A stretch of 64,000 bases of DNA from Vibrio fluminensis (GTDB lineage: Bacteria; Pseudomonadota; Gammaproteobacteria; Enterobacterales; Vibrionaceae): NCBI RefSeq assembly GCF_015278125.1, contig NZ_JADILO010000009.1:1-64000 (forward strand). Reading direction: 5' to 3'. The position numbers and the translations under genes were made by a program. Positions within the stretch are counted from its first letter, which is position 1, and each line of letters begins with the position of its first letter. Under the pieces are notes generated by a model that was not told the origin of the DNA, did not search any database, and worked only from the letters and a program-made list of their open reading frames with translations. This document shows, in pieces, positions 29,801 to 34,876 of this stretch.

Positions 29801-31256
29801 TAAACCAGCGCTTAACTTCAATGGTAACGTAGAAATTACCTATGAAATTGAAGATAACGGCACAGACAACGGTGTGAATAACTTCCTGACCGATACCGGA
29901 ACGATTTCGCTCACGGTTGCCGGTGTCAATGATGCCCCTGAAATTGATGTGAATTCAGCCACAGCGAGTATTGATGAAGCCGCGGCGCAGCAGATTTCAG
30001 GGATTAGTGTCAGCGATGTCGATTATGTGGATACCTACGCAAGTGACTTGATCAGCGTGAAACTGGAAGCCAGTTACGGTGAGCTCAGTGTTGTATTACC
30101 AACGTCGAGCAATATTACCGTGACACCAGCTACGGGTGGCACCATCACGTTGTTGGGACCTTTGAGTGAAATCAACGCATTACTTGATACGCCAAACAGT
30201 GGTGAAGGGGTAATGCTAGATGCAAGTTTTGCGACGGTAGCAGATATCACTCTAACGGTAACTGCGACCGATTCTGGTAACCCTTCAGGAATACCAATCA
30301 CCACAACCAAGGATCATACCATTACGGTGAATCCAGTTGCGGATGCGCCAACGTTGTCGATTCAACCTGGCTTTGATTATGTCCGCAATATCTCAGCCAA
30401 TCTCTCGGTCAGTAATAGCGGTATTGCCATCGTTGGGATTATCGCTGCGTTGACGGATGTGAGTGAAATCCTCACCTTGGAGATGTCGCAGCTGCCAGCC
30501 GGCGCGATAGTGAATACTTCATCAGGTGAGATCACGCCGGTTAATGGGGTTTACACTATTGATGCTGATGAAATTGATAGCATTGAGATTGTGGGTGCGG
30601 GTATTGGTGACCATACCATCCAGTTAGTCGCAGTCTCGAATGATGATGGTGACACCGCGCAATCAACCCCGCTGGAAATTGCATTGAACGTGGTCGCTGA
30701 TGGTAGCGATATCGATCAATCGACTGCAACGAATGATGTGCAGTTAATCGGTGATAATAGCGGTGTAGAACTGAAATCAGGCGAGGGTGACGACCGCATT
30801 GTTGGCGGTGATGGTAACGATATGCTGTTTGGTGGCGAAGGGAACGACACCATCATCGGTGGCGCGGGCAATGATATTATTGAGGGTGGCTTAGGTTCAG
30901 ACATTCTCACTGGCGGCACGGGGGAAGATGTGTTCGTCTGGAATGAAATTTCCGATGGTGCTGTTGATACGATCACGGACTTTACTCTTCAAGAGGATAA
31001 GATCGATTTACGCGATGTGTTACCTGAATTGAAATCACCATCGGTTGATATCAATGAGCTTCTCGATCATATCGAAGTTGGCGTGCAAAACAATGATGTC
31101 ACCCTGACGATTAAACCCGATGGTGATATTGTAGGTGGTGATGAACAAACCATCGTGGTGGAGAACCTCGCACAAAGCCTGACGTTAGATATATCGGATC
31201 AATCCCAAATGCTATCAACGTTAGTGGATGAGAATGTCTTCTTGCATGATACCTAA
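17847..31256 (+). CDS. Giant RTX biofilm adhesin with LapA-like retention module
   Basis: 4469 residues, predicted type I secretion substrate. Residues ~1-140 form a retention module (KVVKVIGEVIAIDSRGNAREL, split here) with LEAAAAGG at 117-124, like the LapG cleavage site of LapA. Residues ~342-2125 are about twelve T1SS-143 modules of ~149 residues, each ending in an acidic D-x-D-x-D motif (DFDNDT, DQDGDL) that may bind Ca. Next come ~1900 residues of cadherin/Ig-like and tandem-95-like repeats (e.g. NDAPEIDV, DEDNSI). The C-terminus has four to five RTX nonapeptides (GGDGNDMLF, GGEGNDTII, GGAGNDIIE), then DVFVWNE and an aliphatic tail, the usual T1SS signal. Such proteins anchor cells in biofilm through a TolC-like pore. 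No T1SS, LapD or LapG gene is present in the window. A terminator follows. Confidence 0.93.
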   Translation: MNEEVSIEGAKVVKVIGEVIAIDSRGNARELRVGDQLRGDEVIITARNSSVDISEQVETINLGENCIACTNQQGNVQGAVVDGTIDLDLSQNGEFSLEQIEAIQEAILAGEDPTAILEAAAAGGVLGSANAGFITVEFNNPEVLAETFFETSGFRREQIDDPEEDARATVFAAGGESISELLVEGDLDASDGYPTSITNTVLIEAGDLPLDATSFVPDPISLAALLTELNSDITASGQDVTFTYDASQNAIIGTVGADEVLKIDIDTTNLGKNLELSLTTTLNQPIDHVPSVGGGNVALVDDKIIVSFDITGTDSGGNAIRSPISATVTIVDGDDPDIAQVPSVTVNEANLTDGTDTNIAETVKGNMVDMGLGSDQIEQYRLDITQFNQQAALKSHGETITITEVENGDSSFTYTGATASGSVFTIEVEPSGDYTFTLLEPIDHAQGSDSTTISLPITATDFDGDTAQGLLPIIILDDKPQFTGFTGQTEVDEDDLSTSTVPGSDPDKEATLISGNFVIEQGADGVKSYQIDTTSPDITTLSSGGEALKWSDDSPVQSGTQFTYTAETASGELVFTLIFDTSDNSYRFDLVAPLDHPTGDGENELKLGFNISATDFDNDTTAPQTLTITVKDDVPTITNVEPLSVDENDLPQGTDGSGSLTVGGDFTTTQGSDGVILYRIDPTTNPVDGLTSGGVTITLDAPVIDPADNTYTYVAKAGGAEVFELTLNADGSYTFELKQPIDHQDGQDSQLVNFTIQAQDQDGDLSSSVLPVTINDDLPVLNGFTGQTEVDEDDLNTSTHQGSDSSKESTSITGNFDIKEGADGIKSYQIDTASQDLASLKSGGEALKWSDDSPAQNGTQFTYIAETASGENVFTMVFDTNDNSYSFSLIKPLDHPTADGENDIEISFDISATDFDNDTTDPKTLTITVKDDVPEITNVEPLSVDENDLPQGTDGTGDLIVGGDFTTTQGADGVVLYRIDPTTNPVAGIESGGVALTLDPPTIDGNNNYTYVAKAGTVEVFTLTLNADGSYTFELKQPIDHPDGEDSQLVNITIQAQDQDGDLSSIVLPVTINDDAPVISGFTGQTQVDEDDLDSTAHQGSDPDKESTLITGNFVIQEGADGVKSYQIESTSPDISTLESGGEALKWSDDSPVQNGTQFTYIAETVSGDAVFTMVFDTNGNSYQFELLKTLDHPEADNQNDIEIGFNISATDFDNDTSTAQTLTITVVDDIPEITNVVPLSVDENDLPQGTDGTGSLTASGNFTTTEGADNVVLYRIEPNTNPLAGIESGGVAVTLDAPSIDSDNNYTYVAKAGAAEVFILTLKADGSYTFELKQPIDHAAGDDNQQINFTIQAQDQDGDLSSIVLPVTITDDAPIINGFTGQTEVDEDDLNTANFDGSDPTKESTVITGNIDIAPGADGIKSYQIDSTSPDITTLSSAGETLKWSDGSPVQNGTQFTYTAETVSGNAVFTLVFDTSDNSYSFSLLQPLDHPTGNGENDLEIGFNISATDVDNDTSAPETLTIKVKDDIPEITNVEPLSVDENDLPQGTDGSGDLLVGGDFTTTQGADNVVLYRIDPSTNPVAGLESGGVAITLDSPVIDPTTNSYTYTAKAGTVEVFKLTLNADGSYTFELKQPIDHADSENSKQIQFTVQAQDFDGDLSSIILPVTINDDAPTIDSISSPADVDEDDIPTVGSDSTPESNSTSGTFAFTAGADGIKSVVIANQDTVLDSLTSGGEALKWSDGSPVQVGNQFTYTAETASGESVFTVVFDIDTKSYQFTLLKALDHPVDLGDPQNSLSIGFEVSVVDFDNDQSASLPLDITVIDDIPQINSADRLSVNEDDLNAGSTPDAAALTASGDFNTTQGADSVIKYSLESTTDPVAGLKSGGVDVTIGSPVIDATTNQYVYTAKAGSVDVFELTLNADGSYSFKLLAPIDHAENSDLTTISFTVVAEDKDGDTSKQTVFVDINDDKPSLSGTTGETRVDEDDIPGIGSDGSKESTTIDGQFTVVEGADTIAEYQITNLDTVLDQLSSDNQGLVWDTVIESGNTVTHTAVTETGGDTVFTLVFDTANNTYSFTLVQPFDHAPGQGQNLQPIDFDIKAVDFDGDETGETTLTIDVVDDVPRIANRSIEVTEGETSSTNVNMFGRPGADGAEITLVEANSTADSQIRFQLADGSYVESIDPNSTTTTVMVVEMRPDGSGGFNYEQLGSLEIRPDDSQRGRFLFTPVTNLAHDGGELTFSLNVTATDGDQDTSVKTYTVTIFDKDAEIKTAEVTTFEDSGRSDTLTFDPAINNSNAEDNQGGLAVEPSKITLTVDLFDIDNDEKIGDVVIGPGTYNGQFYFYDAATSTYKALTVQADGSVLLPSGDVVQTIGSDNVATLNNLYFVPDRNYSSSDAGFDVPISVSILNSGSTDHTVTSQLHIEVEAVADIATWNSSNTQDRYSIVEDDANAILKIQAETQDGSNPESITYRLEVTAGEGQFVLENSAGQPIAQSSPGVYLIDAADINDVQVNPVDHFAGAITFDVYAVTTEGINPLTGKNSAESAVQELVINVAPSADQGSFSVSRITIFEDNAATQDTVDPDTDHLDFTLDKVITLGTTDDIATVGDNSETQFVELTNFVQENGDPLVGYEVRWIGTGNNPIVEVSPGVYQIPQEALPFVEVQPPLHSNENFSFDVQGFVKDTATLIDPAGNTYQAVDIKPMADPKTVNVTVKGVADIPYLPDVPEEPATGPELGKWYQYDDGSGIFGAQVTIDESTEAKISFAVLSGEEQDGVVDKSESLSAILSNIPDDVELLDANGGTIDLVYVGEGPNGSLYQANITQDEYDAGITIRPTKYSTDDIIIDAKVIVTENDGHVREIDGKLRVNIEPVIEAGGATHTYDASVTGREDTFIKVPWNVTADPDNAPDSQPTANGRDYEYVTKVVIEGFPPGSEVEINGQAWGDFSGATFDGATLTITGLDQSTAAPIISVKPPEDSSTNFPLKTTVTIQEIDEDDPTLIKTADVKGDITVVVNPVVEQDGTLRIEDKDGNPVTVIRDDPNPNDAVNGDGKIAFTINDKNGDANVVVFEDLDPSSDEVVDQVVVRFKVPPGEDFDDVMDQLYVFGGINNGDGSWTIIDEENFTISAPDGLKYSTSATENTIGVEFVTQVIDKGDENEGSAPREVSTTIDLVFPESVTPAPSVAAEIDEVTLTEDPSAIVIGTEDNVFDVSSQLSKIFQLEPNTADTVPDQVTVVIAVADIPDEVKGLQIGGAQYDFANELYIFQGSVDANGVLTFPPGLTFTTPDDYAGDFLIPMTVVTTDTQSGDENSILYKVPVAVSPLVDVPVTGQPDGGTAQPSDNDVTPAVGVSATSVEKGTGAQVAGEALEDNLIKLAVDIDLADQRNATNEGREVLTKVEIELVDSDLGYFADVNGQPLSATEPGKLVIESTDPAVIEAALQEIYFVPKENYPTGNNNNTVDIKVTGTITDQTDFDQTSTTETPDSQADLTFSKEASFEITPVLDPITAPDGNNVVVVGDEDTDIDLSAGGSGLTIALNDTDGSEVFLSVKLTGLPDDFIVNSSSSDFVVKNNGGGEWTIQLNNPNVTSIDLSDITIKPAANFSGKADIGIVVYTQEKLLGVPVEHTGQFQIDVTPVGDVVDTDPVASVSGNEGENIDIAINASVTDKVDLLPGEASQDQPETLLVTVENVPDGGEIYFPDGTTLATNLGGGVWQLEVNAQSLDKIVFNSGEQNQGTWNPDSLTIKVQSVDTKYNGDKFLGPVSEFEVGVTVEAVNDRPYFEGIGDLQTEEDTTVAVKGFTINDIDATLDDPSANYTLTLTVDSGTLTQDATVAAANGLTVTITGGNTIEIQGTVAEINKALGEDLVLFTPALNSNNLIDPDGVKVTATVNDNGNLGLVDGTPATDNENQAEFVINVSELNDKPNAVDVNLGTIDEDNSIQISPSQLIGPGLSTDPDPEGQTLIIKSMSVPAEQGTIVENSDGTWTFKPALNFNGNVEITYEIEDNGTDNGVNNFLTDTGTISLTVAGVNDAPEIDVNSATASIDEAAAQQISGISVSDVDYVDTYASDLISVKLEASYGELSVVLPTSSNITVTPATGGTITLLGPLSEINALLDTPNSGEGVMLDASFATVADITLTVTATDSGNPSGIPITTTKDHTITVNPVADAPTLSIQPGFDYVRNISANLSVSNSGIAIVGIIAALTDVSEILTLEMSQLPAGAIVNTSSGEITPVNGVYTIDADEIDSIEIVGAGIGDHTIQLVAVSNDDGDTAQSTPLEIALNVVADGSDIDQSTATNDVQLIGDNSGVELKSGEGDDRIVGGDGNDMLFGGEGNDTIIGGAGNDIIEGGLGSDILTGGTGEDVFVWNEISDGAVDTITDFTLQEDKIDLRDVLPELKSPSVDINELLDHIEVGVQNNDVTLTIKPDGDIVGGDEQTIVVENLAQSLTLDISDQSQMLSTLVDENVFLHDT
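18201..18218 (+). other. Candidate LapG-type periplasmic protease site in adhesin
   Basis: Encodes AAAAGG (residues 119-124) after GEDPTAILE, matching the setting of the TAAG site in LapA, where the c-di-GMP-controlled protease LapG cuts between the alanines. The match is by memory of LapA; cleavage is inferred. Confidence 0.55.
18870..24220 (+). repeat. Tandem ~895-bp coding super-repeats (paired T1SS-143 modules)
   Basis: The signature VDEDDL/VDEDDI recurs near 19315, 20215, 21107, 22000, 22900 and 23800, about 895 bp apart. Each unit holds two related ~149-residue modules: type A starts GFTGQTEVDEDDL, type B starts LSVDENDLPQGTDG. The first four units are very similar in protein sequence and diverge at synonymous sites; the later ones drift. 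Confidence 0.85.
30781..30930 (+). repeat. RTX nonapeptide repeats
   Basis: Codes for consecutive GGxGxDxxx units (GGDGNDMLF, GGEGNDTII, GGAGNDIIE, GGLGSDILT) that form a Ca-binding beta-roll near the C-terminus of the adhesin. Confidence 0.9.
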
Positions 31257-31291
31257 ATGGTCGTCTGAGCAATAAAAATCAGATAAGCTAC

Positions 31292-31317
31292 AAAGCACCG
31301 CTCGCGGTGCTTTTTTG
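31292..31317 (+). terminator. Rho-independent terminator of adhesin gene
   Basis: AAAGCACCGC / GCGGTGCTTT stem, two-base loop, then TTTT. It lies 36 bases after the adhesin stop. Confidence 0.85.
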
Positions 31318-31345
31318 TTAATAATCAAACGGACTGAGTAAGTGC

Positions 31346-31990
31346 ATGAATAAACGTAAAGTAGGCAGACCGAGTAATAAGACTCAGGCGCGCAACAAGT
31401 TAATTGCAGCAGCTCGAGATCTTTTTATCGTCATGGCGTATGACAAAGTTTCGATTCGTTTACTAGCCAGCAAAGCGCAAGTGGATAGCTCATTGATTCG
31501 CTATTACTTTGGCAATAAAGAAGGCTTGTTTGAAACCATGCTACGAGAAACCTTAGAGCCGATTAACCAGCGTATGGGGAATCTGCAGAAGGAAATCAGT
31601 CAGGGTAATTTAGTCAGTATTATGCGCACTTATTATCAAGAGATGAGCAAAAATCCGCAGTTTCCTCGTTTGATTTTGCAAGTGATGAATATGCCCGAAT
31701 CGATGGTACAGCGTCGGTTATTAGAAAAGGTCATCGCCGATATTGCCAAACCAATTCAAACGGTGATCTTTGATAAATTACTTGAAAAAGGGGTAATACG
31801 TAGCGATCTTGATGCGAATTTATGTCGAGTGTCATTTATTTCGCTGATGGTGTTCCCATTTGTTGCTCCACCATCAATGCTAGCCATACATGGCGTGCAG
31901 CTGAGTGATGACTTTTTAGAGCAGCTATTGGAACATAATATTAATTTGCTGACACAGGGTATGTTCCAAACGGCAAAGTCGGTAATTTAG
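31346..31990 (+). CDS. TetR family transcriptional regulator
   Basis: 214 residues. N-terminal TetR helix-turn-helix: KLIAAARDLF, VSIRLLASKAQVDSSLIRYYFGNKEGLFE. The C-terminal ligand domain has no recognised type. It starts 90 bases after the adhesin stop, beyond the terminator, so it is probably transcribed on its own. Its stop overlaps that of the convergent DUF3024 gene by three to four bases. Whether it controls the adhesin cannot be said. Confidence 0.9.
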   Translation: MNKRKVGRPSNKTQARNKLIAAARDLFIVMAYDKVSIRLLASKAQVDSSLIRYYFGNKEGLFETMLRETLEPINQRMGNLQKEISQGNLVSIMRTYYQEMSKNPQFPRLILQVMNMPESMVQRRLLEKVIADIAKPIQTVIFDKLLEKGVIRSDLDANLCRVSFISLMVFPFVAPPSMLAIHGVQLSDDFLEQLLEHNINLLTQGMFQTAKSVI

Positions 31991-32340
31991 TCATCCCAAA
32001 ACAGCGATTTTGGATCTTTATCGATCTCTCGCATCAGCGCGGTGAGGTCAATACTCTGGGGCAAAAACGGATAGGGGAGCCAAATCTCATCATCCTGCTC
32101 ATCAGCCATGTACAGACACCACAAACTGGACTCGTCATCCCACAATATTTTGGCTACTTGTGAGGTATAGTCGCAGTGGGCGGAATCCAATAAGTAGTGC
32201 TGTTTAAAGAACACCACGCCATTACTGATCGGCTCGAAACTCGCCTTACCTAATTCAGCTGGAAGGTTTTGATTGCGGCAACGACAGATAGTTTCAGCGC
32301 GGCTTTCCACCTGGCGCTGTAGCAAACTTACTAACCCCAT
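31987..32340 (-). CDS. DUF3024 family protein
   Basis: 117 residues from the ATG at 32340, which has GGAG seven bases upstream; a longer frame to 32412 is unsupported. The N-terminal QRQVESRAETICRCRNQ and the C-terminal WLPYPFLPQSIDLTALMREI resemble the small DUF3024 proteins of vibrios, as far as I recall. No signal peptide or membrane segment. Function unknown. Confidence 0.65.
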   Translation of the reverse strand: MGLVSLLQRQVESRAETICRCRNQNLPAELGKASFEPISNGVVFFKQHYLLDSAHCDYTSQVAKILWDDESSLWCLYMADEQDDEIWLPYPFLPQSIDLTALMREIDKDPKSLFWDD

Positions 32341-32416
32341 GTCATCTCCAGAACAACGGTCACTCCTGTTATAGTATGGCTTAGATTTGATGGCGTCTGC
32401 ACCCCCTTTCACAAAA

Positions 32417-32434
32417 TTGTCATCAAACCGCCAT
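32417..32434 (+). promoter_or_regulatory. Candidate Pho box
   Basis: TTGTCAT-CAAA-CCGCCAT fits the PhoB pattern CTGTCAT-N4-CTGTCAT with 6/7 and 5/7 matches. It lies ~95 bp upstream of a pstS-like gene, where phosphate control would be expected. No clear -10 is visible, so this is tentative. Confidence 0.4.
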
Positions 32435-32529
32435 ATGCTAAGGCTGTTTTGTGAACGACTCTATCTCTAACCAAGTATTAGAAGAGCGTTCATAACTTCA
32501 CTGAACCGCTTTAGTATTTGGAGAAACCT

Positions 32530-33345
32530 ATGTTACGAGTCGCCTTTGCTGCGCTTATCACCCTACCTTTTTGGACACTTTCTGCATCAGCCAGCGAAAT
32601 TAACGTTTCAGGTTCGACTTCTGTTGCGCGCGTAATGGACGTTCTAGCCGAGCAATATAACCAATCTCACCCAGAGACTTACATAGCGGTGCAGGGTATC
32701 GGCTCGACAGCGGGCATCACATTAGTGAAAAAGGGCGTCGCAGAGCTTGGCATGAGCTCGCGTTACCTTACTGAAAGTGAGCTGGATGAGTCATTGACAG
32801 TACAAACTATCGCGATGGATGGTTTAGCTGTGATAGTGCATCAATCGAACTCAGTGACAAATATTACTCGCGAGCAACTTTATGATGTGTACAAAGGCAA
32901 GATTACCAATTGGAAACAGCTAGGTGGCGCTGATCAAGAGATCGCGGTGGTAACACGTGAAGCTTCTTCTGGCTCGCAATACAGTTTTGAGAGCTTGCTT
33001 GGCTTAACCAAAATGGTGAATGGTCAAATGGTTTCAGATGTTAACCCAGATAATTTAGTGGTAAACAGCAACAGCATGGTAAAAACACTGGTTAACCATA
33101 ACGACCAAGCAATCGGCTTTGTTTCGGTCGGTTCTGTCGATAGCTCGGTTAAGGCGATTAACTTTGAAGGGGTTGAGCCGACCAATAAGAACATCATGGC
33201 CAGTCGCTATGAATTGGCACGTCCATTCTTGGTATTGTACAAAACTGAAAAATTAGATGCACAATCAAAGGATTTTGTTGACTATCTTGATAGTGCACAA
33301 GCAAAACAGCTGATCAATGAGTACGGCTATATCGCAACGAAATAA
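32530..33345 (+). CDS. Phosphate-binding periplasmic protein, PstS-like
   Basis: 271 residues from the ATG at 32530, with GGAG at 32520-32523; an in-frame TTG at 32518 is too early. Signal peptide ends near SASAS. The PstS-like domain shows the phosphate loops INVSGSTSVARV, GIGSTAGITLV, ITNWKQLGG and TREASSGSQYSFE (short pieces). It would bind phosphate in the periplasm for an ABC importer, or act on its own. No pstCAB genes are adjacent; this stand-alone layout is common for the shorter PstS proteins of vibrios. A strong terminator follows. Confidence 0.88.
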   Translation: MLRVAFAALITLPFWTLSASASEINVSGSTSVARVMDVLAEQYNQSHPETYIAVQGIGSTAGITLVKKGVAELGMSSRYLTESELDESLTVQTIAMDGLAVIVHQSNSVTNITREQLYDVYKGKITNWKQLGGADQEIAVVTREASSGSQYSFESLLGLTKMVNGQMVSDVNPDNLVVNSNSMVKTLVNHNDQAIGFVSVGSVDSSVKAINFEGVEPTNKNIMASRYELARPFLVLYKTEKLDAQSKDFVDYLDSAQAKQLINEYGYIATK

Positions 33346-33386
33346 CGGTATGTGCGGTTAGCCTAACTTGAACAACAAGCAATAAA

Positions 33387-33413
33387 AAAGGAGAGCATGA
33401 TTTGCTCTCCTTT
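33387..33413. terminator. Bidirectional terminator
   Basis: AAAGGAGAGCA / TGCTCTCCTTT, 11-bp stem with loop TGATT and A/T flanks, between the convergent pstS-like and MaoC genes. Confidence 0.85.
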
Positions 33414-33455
33414 AAAAATGTGTCGCTGAGTTTTCTCAGTGTTTGCTTCGCGGCA

Positions 33456-34133
33456 TTAGAAATGCAGTTGAATAACCGATACGACTACCGCTGCTGGGCG
33501 GCGAACGCCTTCAATCTCAACTTTGATCTCACGCTCGATCTCTAAACCTTTCTTAATTGGTGTGACTTTAGAAAGGGTGCTCACTGCGCGAACGTTGTTA
33601 CCCGCTTTGACTGGGTAAGGGAAACGCACTTGGTTAAGACCAAGGTTAACCACCATTTTTGCCGTAGGGAACAGAGTGTTCTCTGGATCAACGCTATCGG
33701 TCATTTTTGGTAGCAGTGCCAGTGTTAGAAAACCGTGTGCAATTGTGGTTTTAAATGGCGATTCAGCTGCAGCACGCTCTGGATCAGTATGAATCCATTG
33801 CATATCTTCAGTTACTTGACCAAATTGGTTGATACGTTCTTGAGAGACATGTACCCATTCACCAGTGTGAATTACGGTATTGATCTTTTGTTCCAAATCC
33901 ATATAAAGCGCTTGTGTTTCAGGCTTCATTTCGATTGGTTTAGGTTGAGGCTGTTCATCGTTAACTGCAGGCTGCTGAAGATCACGCAACCTAGTGAATA
34001 GGTGACGGTTATTCGCCTTATTCAGGAACTCTCCCCAGTACTCACGTACAGCAGGAGACATCCATTGCATAAATTCAGATTGATGCTTGGAATTATGTTC
34101 ACTACGATGTTTAAACAAGTCTGCGACTTTCAT
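33456..34133 (-). CDS. MaoC-like (R)-hydratase family protein
   Basis: 225 residues. The C-terminal ~140 residues are a hot-dog MaoC domain with the catalytic Asp/His pair in EDMQWIHTDPERAAAESPF and the following IAHGFLTLAL. The N-terminal ~80 residues are a charged extension, Gln/Pro-rich at its end, not usual in short PhaJ-type hydratases. Such enzymes hydrate trans-2-enoyl-CoA to (R)-3-hydroxyacyl-CoA, for example feeding polyhydroxyalkanoate synthesis; the actual substrate is not known. It stands alone. Confidence 0.85.
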   Translation of the reverse strand: MKVADLFKHRSEHNSKHQSEFMQWMSPAVREYWGEFLNKANNRHLFTRLRDLQQPAVNDEQPQPKPIEMKPETQALYMDLEQKINTVIHTGEWVHVSQERINQFGQVTEDMQWIHTDPERAAAESPFKTTIAHGFLTLALLPKMTDSVDPENTLFPTAKMVVNLGLNQVRFPYPVKAGNNVRAVSTLSKVTPIKKGLEIEREIKVEIEGVRRPAAVVVSVIQLHF

Positions 34134-34450
34134 ACAAACCTCAGAAAAATTGGGTAGCCTACGCTAATTACACTAATTTTGAAGCAACTCACAAATATCT
34201 GCAATGACTTTCGGGCGTACACATGTTCTCTTAAAGTAACTAATCTTATTATATTCAATGTGATAGCAATAAAACACTATTTTATTGAATTAACTTGAAT
34301 TAGAGCTTTTACGTAATCTGATCGACCAAATATCAGTCACTTATAAAAAGCATAGCAGATCGGCGTGGTTGCTTTGTAACCACTTGAACAATTAGCGAGA
34401 AATTATTGCTTTACAAGCGGATCGGCTGTCACTAATATACGTCCCACAAC
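34134..34450. other. AT-rich intergenic region upstream of tRNA-Ser
   Basis: 317 bases between the MaoC gene start and the tRNA. The tRNA promoter is at its right end. Nothing else is recognised. Confidence 0.6.
34410..34438 (+). promoter_or_regulatory. Sigma-70 promoter of tRNA-Ser
   Basis: TTTACA, a 17-base spacer and TAATAT, ending 12 bases before the mature tRNA 5' end. The spacing is ideal. A GC-rich discriminator is not obvious. Confidence 0.75.
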
Positions 34451-34541
34451 GGAGAGATGGCTGAGTGGTTGAAAGCACCGGTCTTGAAAACCGGCGTACG
34501 TTAATAGCGTACCTAGGGTTCAAATCCCTATCTCTCCGCCA
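34451..34541 (+). tRNA. tRNA-Ser (anticodon UGA)
   Basis: 91 bases with encoded CCA. Acceptor stem GGAGAGA / TCTCTCC, discriminator G, anticodon stem CCGGT / ACCGG with loop CTTGAAA giving anticodon TGA at 34485-34487. It has a long class II variable arm (TACGTTAATAGCGTA) and T arm TAGGGTTCAAATCCCTA. It reads UCA and related serine codons. Closely matches the E. coli serT design. Confidence 0.97.
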
Positions 34542-34546
34542 CATTC

Positions 34547-34579
34547 AAAAAAGCCCGCTAACATCTAGCGGGCTTTTTG
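34547..34579 (+). terminator. Rho-independent terminator of tRNA-Ser
   Basis: AAAAAGCCCGCTA / TAGCGGGCTTTTT, long perfect stem with loop ACATC, starting six bases after the CCA end. Confidence 0.9.
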
Positions 34580-34647
34580 CTATCTGAAACCTGATAGATA
34601 TAGGGTGCTCGCTTGCGAGCATTATTCCTTAGTCGTGTGCGACTCCA

Positions 34648-34667
34648 ACTCTCCGCCACGCTCAAAA
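34648..34667 (+). repeat. Partial duplicate of the tRNA-Ser 3' end
   Basis: ACTCTCCGCCACGCTCAAAA resembles the tRNA end plus flank TCTCTCCGCCACATTCAAAA, sharing CTCTCCGCCAC and TCAAAA. It may be the stub of a decayed second tRNA or of an integration site; no integrase is nearby. Confidence 0.5.
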
Positions 34668-34876
34668 CCTTAACCGCACTACACACTCTCTTAGCCTTTG
34701 TTGGAATGCGGGTAGTCCAAATTTGTTTTATTCACTTCTTTATCGCGAAATACACATTCTCTTTCAGGTCACATTTTATCCAATGCGTGGGGTTTTCTCG
34801 TGCCAAACATTGGCATTAGAAACAGTAAGCTTGGTATAACAAATAAAACGACAATAAATCATGGAAGATAAAAGCA

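Larger units (their letters stand above)
34542..34876. other. Intergenic region between tRNA-Ser and modF-like gene
   Basis: 335 bases. Holds the tRNA terminator, a GCTCGC-TT-GCGAGC palindrome (34607-34620) and a partial copy of the tRNA 3' end (34648-34667). The remainder shows nothing I recognise; a 68-codon plus frame across it is not supported as a gene. Confidence 0.6.

Noticed and set aside
34451..34667. Integrated genomic island at tRNA-Ser
   Set aside because: Only ~110 bp separates the tRNA and the partial copy and there is no integrase; at most a scar.
34613..34819. 68-codon plus-strand frame after tRNA-Ser
   Set aside because: Runs through the tRNA stub, no ribosome-binding site, composition unlike a protein.
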